Of a stretch of 36,281 nucleotides of DNA, positions 7,574 through 14,261 are shown piece after piece. The position numbers were made by a program, and so were the translations under genes. Below the pieces are notes generated by a model that was given only the letters and a program-made list of their open reading frames with translations, did not search any database and was not told where the DNA came from. The stretch lies in the NCBI GenBank assembly GCA_047921175.1, contig JBLRWQ010000029.1, forward strand, positions 1 to 36,281. Direction: 5' to 3'. Position 1 is the first letter of the stretch; each line of letters starts with the position of its first letter. This DNA is from T1Sed10-7 sp047921175. Lineage in GTDB: Bacteria; Actinomycetota; Nitriliruptoria; Nitriliruptorales; Nitriliruptoraceae.

Positions 7574-8782
7574 GTGGAGCTCGTGGACGTCGCGGCCGTC
7601 GAGGCCGCGGCACGACGCATCGCCGGCGTGATCCACCACACGCCCGTGCAGCGCTCGCGGGCGCTCAGCGAGCGCGTCGGTGCCGAGGTCTGGCTCAAGT
7701 GCGAGAACCTGCAGCGGACCGGCTCCTTCAAGCTCCGCGGCGCCTACAACCGGATCGCCCAGCTGTCGACCGAGGAGCGGGCCCGCGGGGTCGTGTGCGC
7801 CTCCGCCGGCAACCACGCGCAGGGGGTCGCGCTGGCGGCGACCCTGCAGGGGGTCCGGTCCACGGTGTTCATGCCGGTCGAGGCGCCGCTACCGAAGCTG
7901 GACGCCACCGTGGCGTACGGCGCGGAGGTCCGCAGCGTCGGCGAGACCTTCGACGACGCCCTGGCGGCGGCGCACGACTTCACCGCGGAGCACGACGCGG
8001 TCTTCGTCCACCCCTTCGACCACCCCGACATCATCGCGGGGCAGGGCACGCTGGGGCTCGAGGTCCTCGAGCAGGTCCCGCACTTCGCGACCGTGGCGGT
8101 CTGCCTCGGCGGTGGCGGCTTGCTGTCCGGGGTGGCCGTGGCGGTCCGTGCGCACCGACCCGACGTCCGGCTGGTGGGGGTCCAGGCCGCAGGCTGCGCC
8201 TCCTTCGCGCCGTCGCTGGCCGCCGGGCACCCGCTGACCCTGCCCGCCACCTCGACGATCGCGGACGGCATCGCGGTCAAGCGCCCGGGCGAGCTGACCC
8301 TGGCCCACGTCGAGGCGCTGGTCGACGAGGTGGTCACCGTCACCGACGAGCAGCTCGCGAGCGCCGTGGTCCTGCTGCTCGAGCGGGCGAAGCTCGTGGT
8401 CGAGCCGGCCGGGGCCGCCGCGGTGGCGGCGTTGCTCGCCGGCGTGGTCACCGGGCCGGGCCCGATCGTGGCGACGTTGTCCGGTGGCAACATCGACCCC
8501 CTCGTGCTGCAGCACCTGGTCACCGGCGGGCTCGCCTCGGTCGGCCGCTACGCGACGCTCCGGACCCGGGTCACCGACGCGCCGGGGGCCCTGTCGCGGC
8601 TGCTCGCGCTGGTCGCCGAGCAGCGCGCGAACGTGGTCGGCGTGGCCCACCACCGCCTCGAGCACCGGCTCGCGCTCGGCCAGGTCGAGGTCGTGCTGGA
8701 GCTGGAGACCCGCGGTCACGACCACGTCGAGCGGCTGATCGCGGCCCTCGAGCAGGCGGGCTACCCGATCCAGCCCATCTGA
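7574..8782 (+). CDS. ilvA: Threonine ammonia-lyase (PLP)
   Basis: It deaminates L-threonine (and often serine) to 2-oxobutanoate and ammonia, the first step to isoleucine. From GTG 7574, with GGAGGGAGG just upstream, it is 402 aa. The PLP lysine is K53 in SFKLRGAYN. CASAGNHAQGVA binds substrate, and the glycine loop LGGGGLLSG (~178) holds the PLP phosphate. The C-terminus has one ACT-like domain (~335-402: TDAPGALSRLLALV). This one-ACT form differs from the two-ACT E. coli biosynthetic enzyme. It therefore matches the shorter family, whose members may be biosynthetic or catabolic. 2-Oxobutanoate also feeds propionyl-CoA, and so the mutase/sucCD route in this window. Confidence 0.93.
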   Translation: MELVDVAAVEAAARRIAGVIHHTPVQRSRALSERVGAEVWLKCENLQRTGSFKLRGAYNRIAQLSTEERARGVVCASAGNHAQGVALAATLQGVRSTVFMPVEAPLPKLDATVAYGAEVRSVGETFDDALAAAHDFTAEHDAVFVHPFDHPDIIAGQGTLGLEVLEQVPHFATVAVCLGGGGLLSGVAVAVRAHRPDVRLVGVQAAGCASFAPSLAAGHPLTLPATSTIADGIAVKRPGELTLAHVEALVDEVVTVTDEQLASAVVLLLERAKLVVEPAGAAAVAALLAGVVTGPGPIVATLSGGNIDPLVLQHLVTGGLASVGRYATLRTRVTDAPGALSRLLALVAEQRANVVGVAHHRLEHRLALGQVEVVLELETRGHDHVERLIAALEQAGYPIQPI

Positions 8783-8807
8783 CCGGGCGTGCCACGGGCG
8801 GACCGAG

Positions 8808-8861
8808 CCGGCGTCGCAGGGCGCGCCGGCGTCGCAGGGCGCGCCGGCGTCGCAGGGCGCG
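8808..8861. repeat. Three perfect 18-bp tandem repeats
   Basis: Three identical copies (8808-8825, 8826-8843, 8844-8861) start CCGGCGTCGCAGGGCGCG. They lie in the gap after ilvA and end 36 bp before the TACCGT box of the next gene. They are possibly a minisatellite; no function is visible. Confidence 0.95.
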
Positions 8862-8896
8862 CCCGCGGACCGGGAGGGTGATCCGGGTCCTGCCGG

Positions 8897-8902
8897 TACC
8901 GT
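8897..8902 (+). promoter_or_regulatory. Candidate -10 box (TACCGT)
   Basis: TACCGT lies 41 nt before the GTG of the membrane-anchored hypothetical gene. It fits TAnnnT; no -35 was recognised. Confidence 0.4.
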
Positions 8903-8943
8903 GGCGGGCAGCAGCATCGAGGTTGTCGCGGGAGGGAGCAGCC

Positions 8944-9930
8944 GTGGACCCGGAGCCCGGGCACGAGGACCCCGACGGTCCGCCGCCACCTCCCGCGGAG
9001 GCGGTGGCTCGGTCGGGGACGGGGTGGATACCGCCGTCTGCGCCGCGACCGGACGCCCGGGCGCGCTGGGACCCGGGGTCGACCGGGGCGGACGATCGTG
9101 CGGGATCGCCGTCCGACGGCTGGTCCACGACGACCCCGGGGACGGTCGCGGGGGAGGACGGCGGGACCTGGCAGGTCGGCCCGCCACCTGCCGGGGCGGG
9201 CCCGGCGTCGGCGCGGCGCCGCCGGCGGTGGCCGGTCGTGCTCGCCGGTCTGCTCCTGGTCGGTCTCGCGACGACGCTGGTCGTGCTGGTCGTCACGGCG
9301 GAGGACGACGGCACGCCGGTGGCGGGCGCGGGCCCCGACGCGGATACCCCCGGGACGACCCCCGACCGCGACGGTGACGGCAACGCGGGCGACGATGATG
9401 CGGACGACGGCGACCGCATCGACCCCGAGGCGGCGCTGGAGCCACTCGACCTCGACCGCCTCGACGGCCTCGACCTCGTCTACGGCCGCCTGCTGACCGA
9501 CATCGACGCCTCCGAGCGCGAGATGATCGGTTTCCAGGCGGATGTCGGCGCGGCCCTGGCCGACGCCGCCTCCGGACCCGAGGGGCTGGCCGCGGTCGCC
9601 GAGGTCGCGGCGGCACGCGAGGCGGGCCTGCTGGCGGTCCGCGACCGGCTCGAGGACCCGCTCGACGACGCCGGGGCCGAGGAGGTCCGCCAGCACTACC
9701 TCGAGCACCTCGACAGCTGGGCCGACCTCATGGGTGCCGTCGCCGAGGAGCCGCTGCGCATCCTCGACCAGAGCGGGAGCGGGGCCACGGTCGCGATCAA
9801 CCGCACCGCCGACCGCTTCGCGCGTTCGCTGGAGGCGGAGCTGCCCGACGACATCGACGCCGAGGTGGCACGGTTCGCCGACGACATCCTCGACCGTGGC
9901 TTCCGGGGGTTCGGCGTCGCGGACGTGTGA
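8944..9930 (+). CDS. Membrane-anchored hypothetical protein with acidic linker
   Basis: I do not recognise the family. From GTG 8944, with GGGAGGGAGC upstream, it is 328 aa. Residues 1-90 are rich in Pro, Asp and Gly and look disordered. RRRRR (91-95) precedes one transmembrane helix (~96-118), so the N-terminus should be inside and the rest outside. Residues 119-160 are an Asp/Gly/Thr-rich linker. Residues ~165-328 form an alpha-helical domain rich in Leu, Ala, Asp and Glu, with no cysteine. The layout resembles actinobacterial surface-exposed, single-pass proteins of unknown role. It ends 17 bp from the convergent toxin gene. Confidence 0.8.
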   Translation: MDPEPGHEDPDGPPPPPAEAVARSGTGWIPPSAPRPDARARWDPGSTGADDRAGSPSDGWSTTTPGTVAGEDGGTWQVGPPPAGAGPASARRRRRWPVVLAGLLLVGLATTLVVLVVTAEDDGTPVAGAGPDADTPGTTPDRDGDGNAGDDDADDGDRIDPEAALEPLDLDRLDGLDLVYGRLLTDIDASEREMIGFQADVGAALADAASGPEGLAAVAEVAAAREAGLLAVRDRLEDPLDDAGAEEVRQHYLEHLDSWADLMGAVAEEPLRILDQSGSGATVAINRTADRFARSLEAELPDDIDAEVARFADDILDRGFRGFGVADV

Positions 9931-9947
9931 GCGGCAGCCGCGGGCGC

Positions 9948-10259
9948 TCAGCAGTCCGCCGCGACCTGGAGTGCAGCGCAGACCTCCGCCATCCGTGCCG
10001 GCGACAGGCGCGTGATCCGCCGTGTGCACAGCGCGGGACGGACCACGGTCACGGTGTCCAGCGTCAACGCGCACCGGGTCGGCATGCCGTCGTCGGTGTC
10101 GAGCACGACCTCGGTCGGGATGTCGCGGATCGTGGTCGTCGCCGGGACGGCGAGCACCTGCGTCAGCACCTCGATGGCCGGATCGCGGGTCAGGACCAGG
10201 AACGGCCGTCGCCCGGCATCCGGGTGCTCGTACCACCAGACCTCACCACGCCTCACCAC
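9948..10259 (-). CDS. MazF/PemK-family toxin (endoribonuclease)
   Basis: A 103-aa protein starting with GTG at 10259. Members of this family cut single-stranded mRNA at short motifs and stop growth until bound by the antitoxin. The N-terminus VRRGEVWWYEHPDAGRRPFL has the R-G-E-x-W signature and the loop before strand 2. TQVLAVPATTTIRDIPTEV and ALTLDTVTVV match the SH3-like core. The coding start overlaps the end of the antitoxin gene by 7 bp, the normal coupling for this system. A second GTG at 10256 is an equally possible start. Confidence 0.9.
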   Translation of the reverse strand: MVRRGEVWWYEHPDAGRRPFLVLTRDPAIEVLTQVLAVPATTTIRDIPTEVVLDTDDGMPTRCALTLDTVTVVRPALCTRRITRLSPARMAEVCAALQVAADC

Positions 10260-10549
10260 GGCTCGTTCCCGGCGTGCTGCTCCTCGTCGTCGAGCCGTTG
10301 GAGCAGCTCGCGGGTTGCGGCGTCGCCAGACCGCGCGGGGTCGCCCCACCGGTCGGGGCTGGTGGGGGGAAGGCGCCGGTAGCCCGCGATGATGCGTCCG
10401 GTGATCGTGGCGCGGCGGCGTGCATCGAGGTGGTCGTCGAGGATCGTCCGGATGAGCGCAGACCGTGAGAGACCACGCTCTGCCGCCTCCTCGTCGAGGA
10501 GGGTGAGGAGCTCGTCGGTGAGCTGGACCAAGGTCTGGACCCTCGCCAT
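10253..10549 (-). CDS. Ribbon-helix-helix antitoxin
   Basis: A 98-aa protein from ATG 10549. Residues 1-45 (VQTLVQLTDELLTLLDEEA, then RGLSRSALIRTILDDHL) have the beta-strand and two helices of a CopG/MetJ-type DNA-binding domain. The C-terminal half is charged and probably disordered until it wraps the toxin (ELLQRLDDEEQHAG near the end). It should repress its own operon and neutralise the MazF-like partner encoded immediately downstream. A palindrome 19 bp upstream is a likely operator. Confidence 0.88.
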   Translation of the reverse strand: MARVQTLVQLTDELLTLLDEEAAERGLSRSALIRTILDDHLDARRRATITGRIIAGYRRLPPTSPDRWGDPARSGDAATRELLQRLDDEEQHAGNEPW

Positions 10550-10567
10550 GCATCGAAGCGTACCGGC

Positions 10568-10584
10568 GCAACCATATGGCTTGC
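10568..10584 (-). promoter_or_regulatory. Palindrome upstream of the toxin-antitoxin operon
   Basis: The core CCATATGG (10572-10579) is a perfect palindrome. It is flanked by GCAA on one side and, after one extra base, TTGC on the other. It is one of the few AT-containing spots nearby and lies 19-35 bp before the antitoxin ATG. This suits autorepression by a ribbon-helix-helix dimer. TATGGT on the minus strand inside it could also be the -10 box. Confidence 0.5.
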
Positions 10585-10672
10585 AGATGGTCATCCGCCG
10601 GGGTGCAGCTGTCCGGTGCAGGGTCGACCACACGCTCGGTCCGGTCCAGCGCGGATCCGCCGGCTGTGGACA

Positions 10673-10703
10673 GCCGATGGGCAGGTGCGGCATGCCCATC
10701 GGC
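10673..10703 (-). terminator. Perfect 11-bp hairpin downstream of ecm
   Basis: GCCGATGGGCA (10673-10683) and TGCCCATCGGC (10693-10703) pair perfectly around a 9-nt loop. It sits 29 bp beyond the ecm stop, between ecm and the toxin-antitoxin promoter. There is no T-run. A terminator for ecm is the simplest reading; an operator is possible. Confidence 0.5.
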
Positions 10704-10731
10704 AGGCGGTGACAGGTGCGCGCAGGCCGCG

Positions 10732-12795
10732 TCAGGCGGGGACCGGCTCGGCGGCGACCAGCTCCGCGACCTGTGCGAGCACCTCGGTCAGCCCGTAGTC
10801 CTTGGGGGTGAACACCGCGGCCACCCCGCCCTGCCGGAGCACCTCGGCGTCGGCGGCCGGGATGATCCCGCCGACGACCACGGGCACGTCGACCCCCTCC
10901 TCGCGCAGACCCTCCACCACCTGGGGCACGAGCGCCAGGTGCGAGCCGGACAGGATCGACAGCCCCACGAGGTGGACGTCCTCGTCCACCGCGGCCCGCA
11001 CGATCTGCGCCGGCGTGAGGCGGATGCCCTCGTAGATCACCTCCATCCCGAGGTCGCGGGCACGGATCGCCACCTGCTCCGCCCCGTTGGAGTGCCCGTC
11101 GAGGCCGGGCTTGCCGACCAGGATCCTGAGCCGCCGCCCGAGCCGTGCCTCCACGGCCCGGATCCGCTCGCGGGCCTGCTCGAGGGTGGTCGAGCCCTGT
11201 CCGCCGGCCACGACCGCGGCGTCCGACACCCCGGTCGGCCCGCGGTACTCGCCGAAGGCCTCGCGCAGCACCTCGGCCCACTCGCCGGTGGTCACGCCGG
11301 CCTTCGCGCAGGCGATCGAGGCGGGCATGAGGTTGTCGTCGGTGGCGGCGACCGCCCGGAGCTGATCGAGGGCCGCGGCGACCGCCTCGTCGTCGCGCTC
11401 GGCGCGCCAGGCCTCCAGGCGTGCCAGCTGCTCGGCCTCCGCGGCCGGGTCGACGGTGAGGATCCCTCCCTGCTCGTCCAGCAGCGGCGAGGGCTCGGCG
11501 GTGGTGTAGGCGTTGACGCCGATCACGGTCTGCTCACCCGACTCGATCCGGCGCAGGCGTTCGGCGTTCGAGCGCACCAGCTCGGCCTTCATCAGCGGCA
11601 CGGCCTGCATCGCCCCGCCGTGGGCCAGCACCTCGTCGAGCAGCTCGCCGGCGCCCTCCACCAGCGCCGCGACCTTGGCCTCCATCACGTGGCTGCCGGT
11701 GAACAGGTCGGCGTTCTCCAGCAGGTCGGTCTCGAAGGCCAGCACCTGCTGCATGCGCAGGGACAGCTGCTGGTCCCACGGCCGCGGCAACCCGAGCGCC
11801 TCGTTCCAGGCCGGCAGCTGCACGGCGCGGGCACGGGCATCGCGGGACAGGGTCACCCCGAGCATCTCGAGCAGGATCCGGGCGATGTTGTTCTCCGGCT
11901 GCTGCTCGGTCAGGCCGAGCGAGTTGACCTGGACGCCGTAGCGGAACCGGGTCTGCTTGGGATCGGTGATGCCGTAGCGGTCGCTGCAGATGCGCTCCCA
12001 CAGCTCGACGAAGGCGCGCATCTTCGCGACCTCCTCGACGAACCGGATGCCGGCGTTCACGAAGAACGAGATGCGGCCCACCACCTCGCCGAAGCGCTCG
12101 GGCGGGACCTGGCCGCGGGCCTGCACGGCGTCGAGCACCGCGATCGCGTTCGCGAGCGCGAAGGCCAGCTCCTGCACCGGCGTGGCCCCGGCCTCCTGCA
12201 GGTGGTAGCTGCAGATGTTGAGCGGGTTCCACCTCGGGACGTGCGTGACCGTGTAGGCGACCACGTCGGTGGTCAGCCGCATCGACGGCTCCGGCGGGAA
12301 GGCGTAGGTGCCGCGGGACAGGTACTCCTTGAGGATGTCGTTCTGGGTCGTCCCGGCCAGCTGCGAGATGTCGGCGCCCTGCTCCTCGGCGACGGCGAGG
12401 TACAGCGCCAGCAGCCACATGGCGGTGGCGTTGATCGTCATCGACGTGTTCATCTGCTCGAGCGGGATCCGGTCGAACAGCTGGCGCATGTCGCCGAGGT
12501 GGCTGACGGGCACGCCGACCTTGCCGACCTCCCCGCGGGCGAGCACGTGGTCGGCGTCGTAGCCGGTCTGGGTCGGCAGGTCGAAGGCGACGCTGAGCCC
12601 CGTCTGGCCCTTGGCGAGGTTCGTGCGGTACAGCTCGTTGGACGCCGCCGCCGAGGAGTGGCCGGAGTAGGTCCGCATCAGCCACGGACGGTCGCGCTCC
12701 GGCAGGCGGCCGGCGTCGCTGCTGGTAGCGGGGGCCTGGTGGGGCGCCCGGTCTGACGGCCGGGTCGGCTGTCGGTCCTGCTCCGTGCCCGCCAC
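10732..12795 (-). CDS. ecm: Ethylmalonyl-CoA mutase, catalytic and B12 domains fused
   Basis: It rearranges (2R)-ethylmalonyl-CoA to methylsuccinyl-CoA with adenosylcobalamin, in the ethylmalonyl-CoA pathway for acetyl-CoA assimilation. It is 687 aa from a GTG with GGGAGG upstream. Residues ~40-540 are the TIM-barrel mutase: PWLMRTYSGHSSA, GLSVAFDLPTQTGYDADH, NTSMTINATAMWLLALY. Residues ~555-687 are the B12 domain with RILVGKPGLDGHSNGAEQ; DGHSNG is the D-x-H-x-x-G cobalt-ligand motif. The RTYSGHS start, the short N-terminus and the HSNGAEQ loop are those of Ecm (formerly MeaA), not of the longer methylmalonyl-CoA mutase alpha subunit. No crotonyl-CoA carboxylase/reductase gene is in the window. 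Methylmalonyl- or isobutyryl-CoA mutase activity cannot be excluded from sequence reading alone. Confidence 0.88.
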   Translation of the reverse strand: MAGTEQDRQPTRPSDRAPHQAPATSSDAGRLPERDRPWLMRTYSGHSSAAASNELYRTNLAKGQTGLSVAFDLPTQTGYDADHVLARGEVGKVGVPVSHLGDMRQLFDRIPLEQMNTSMTINATAMWLLALYLAVAEEQGADISQLAGTTQNDILKEYLSRGTYAFPPEPSMRLTTDVVAYTVTHVPRWNPLNICSYHLQEAGATPVQELAFALANAIAVLDAVQARGQVPPERFGEVVGRISFFVNAGIRFVEEVAKMRAFVELWERICSDRYGITDPKQTRFRYGVQVNSLGLTEQQPENNIARILLEMLGVTLSRDARARAVQLPAWNEALGLPRPWDQQLSLRMQQVLAFETDLLENADLFTGSHVMEAKVAALVEGAGELLDEVLAHGGAMQAVPLMKAELVRSNAERLRRIESGEQTVIGVNAYTTAEPSPLLDEQGGILTVDPAAEAEQLARLEAWRAERDDEAVAAALDQLRAVAATDDNLMPASIACAKAGVTTGEWAEVLREAFGEYRGPTGVSDAAVVAGGQGSTTLEQARERIRAVEARLGRRLRILVGKPGLDGHSNGAEQVAIRARDLGMEVIYEGIRLTPAQIVRAAVDEDVHLVGLSILSGSHLALVPQVVEGLREEGVDVPVVVGGIIPAADAEVLRQGGVAAVFTPKDYGLTEVLAQVAELVAAEPVPA

Positions 12796-12848
12796 GTCGT
12801 GTCCTCCCGGGCCCGACGGGGCCCATCCCGTGCGTGCGGCGTCGAACG

Positions 12849-12854
12849 AGCGTA
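12849..12854 (-). promoter_or_regulatory. Candidate -10 box for ecm (TACGCT)
   Basis: Minus-strand TACGCT lies 53 nt before the ecm GTG, at the edge of the 278-bp gap between the divergent ecm and peptidase genes. Confidence 0.4.
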
Positions 12855-12880
12855 GCTACGAGGGCTCCTGCGACCGTCCT

Positions 12881-12947
12881 CGGCGTCGGCGCGGGCGACC
12901 GGCTGCGGCGTCGGCGCGTGCGACCGGCCGCGAACGCACCCGGGTGC
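12881..12947. repeat. Direct repeat and 12-bp palindrome between ecm and the M23 peptidase
   Basis: Two 23-bp copies (12881-12903 and 12906-12928) start CGGCGTCGGCGCG and differ at one base. They are followed by GCACCCGGGTGC (12936-12947), a perfect palindrome. The gap contains no gene I can support. The palindrome could be an operator for either divergent gene, but GC-rich palindromes of this length also arise by chance. Confidence 0.7.
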
Positions 12948-13002
12948 GGCAGGGTCCGGAAGCCGGCCCTGGACGCACCCGGACCGGCGTCGCCGCGGTT
13001 GG

Positions 13003-13008
13003 TAGCGT
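13003..13008 (+). promoter_or_regulatory. Candidate -10 box for the M23 peptidase (TAGCGT)
   Basis: TAGCGT preceded by GG lies 65 nt before the ATG, the same hexamer as before phoH and pntAA. No -35 was recognised. Confidence 0.45.
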
Positions 13009-13073
13009 CGGGGTCGTCCGATCCCGGTCGGCGGCGTCCCCGTCCGCGGCCGGACCGAGCGGCGAGGGACCCG

Positions 13074-14138
13074 ATGGCCACGCGCGCGACCCTCCCGGGG
13101 CCGGGTGCTGCCGCCTCAGCCGCCCGGGCCATGGTCGTCGGGGTGTCCGGCCTACTGGGCGCGGTCGGCCTGCTGGCCGCGCTGGCGCCGGCTGCGGGCG
13201 CGCAGACGCTCGACGACCTCGAGGACGCCGAGGAGCGGGTCGAGGACCTCACGGGCCTGCGCGATGAGGCGGTCGACCGCTACGAGGCGACCTGGGCGGC
13301 GGTGGAACAGGCCCGGGTCGAGCTCGACACGCTCTCCCGGCGGACCGAGGAGCTCCAGGCCGAGGTGGTCGCCACCACCTCGGTGCTGGAGGATCGGGCC
13401 CGGCTCGCGTTCAAGCGGGGCCCGCTGGAGCTCCTCGAGGTGCTGCTCCGTGCGGACGACGCCGACCTGGCGCTGGAGCGGGTGGCACTGCTGTCGGCTG
13501 CGCAGCGGCGTGACCAGCTCGCGATCGAGGCCGCGCTGGCGGCCCAGGCGGCGCTGGCACGCGCCGAGATCCTGCTGGCGTCACGCGAGGACGAGCTGGT
13601 GGACCTGCGGACCCAGCTCGAGGTCGAGGCCGCCGCGCTCCAGGAGGAGCTCGAGCAGGCCACGGCCGAGACGGCGGAGCTCGCGACGCTCGTCTCCCGC
13701 CAGCGCCGGGTGGACCGGGGTGCGCAGCAGGGCATCTACGCCTGCATCTTCGACGCGGGCGCCTACCGCTTCCGTGACACCTGGGGTGCGCCCCGTGCCG
13801 GCGGGACCTGGCACCGTGGTACGGACGTGTTCGCCGCCTACCGTGCCCCGGTCTACGCGATCACCTCCGGCACCATCGCCCGGCGCTCGAACTCGCCGCT
13901 CGGTGGGCTCGGGCTGTACCTGTGGGGCGACGATGGGAACCAGTACTACTACGCCCACCTCGATGCCATCGAACCGGCCGGCCGCGTCGGCAACCGGGTG
14001 GTGGCCGGGGAACTGATCGCGCGCAACGGGCACACGGGGAACGCCTCGCCGTCGGCACCGCACGTGCACCTGGAGCTCCACCCGGGAGGCGGGGCGCACC
14101 GCAACCCGTACCCGTGGCTGGCGGCGGCCTGCTTCTGA
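13074..14138 (+). CDS. Secreted M23 (LytM-type) peptidase with coiled coil
   Basis: A 354-aa exported protein. Residues 1-43 are a signal peptide: basic start, hydrophobic VVGVSGLLGAVGLLAALA, and A-G-A before residue 44. Residues ~44-225 are a long coiled coil rich in Glu, Leu, Ala and Arg. The C-terminal M23 domain has all zinc ligands: H247-x-x-x-D251 (HRGTD) and H330-x-H332 (HVHLE). It should cut peptidoglycan cross-bridges or stems, and so is probably active rather than an EnvC-like activator. The coiled coil, however, resembles EnvC/RipA-like proteins that dock to FtsEX. GAGGGA precedes the ATG; upstream in-frame codons were rejected because they precede the signal peptide. Confidence 0.9.
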   Translation: MATRATLPGPGAAASAARAMVVGVSGLLGAVGLLAALAPAAGAQTLDDLEDAEERVEDLTGLRDEAVDRYEATWAAVEQARVELDTLSRRTEELQAEVVATTSVLEDRARLAFKRGPLELLEVLLRADDADLALERVALLSAAQRRDQLAIEAALAAQAALARAEILLASREDELVDLRTQLEVEAAALQEELEQATAETAELATLVSRQRRVDRGAQQGIYACIFDAGAYRFRDTWGAPRAGGTWHRGTDVFAAYRAPVYAITSGTIARRSNSPLGGLGLYLWGDDGNQYYYAHLDAIEPAGRVGNRVVAGELIARNGHTGNASPSAPHVHLELHPGGGAHRNPYPWLAAACF

Positions 14139-14229
14139 GCCCGGCGGTCGGCGAGGTCATCCGAGCGCTCCGGGCGGCGACACGAACCGGTCGTGAACGG
14201 CGACGCGGCCGCTCCTCGCCACGCCGGCC

Positions 14230-14235
14230 TACGCT
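14230..14235 (+). promoter_or_regulatory. Candidate -10 box for tnaA (TACGCT)
   Basis: TACGCT lies 26 nt before the tryptophanase GTG. The leader would be about 20 nt, leaving no room for a TnaC-type leader peptide. Confidence 0.45.
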
Positions 14236-14261
14236 CGGTCGATCGCCAGGGGAGGGCCACC

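Noticed and set aside
10732..12795. Calling this gene the methylmalonyl-CoA mutase alpha subunit
   Set aside because: The short N-terminus, the RTYSGHS start and the GKPGLDGHSNGAEQ loop are those of ethylmalonyl-CoA mutase.
14139..14261. A tnaC-like regulatory leader peptide for tryptophanase
   Set aside because: No short frame with a Trp-containing stall motif was found, and the likely promoter leaves only about 20 nt of leader.
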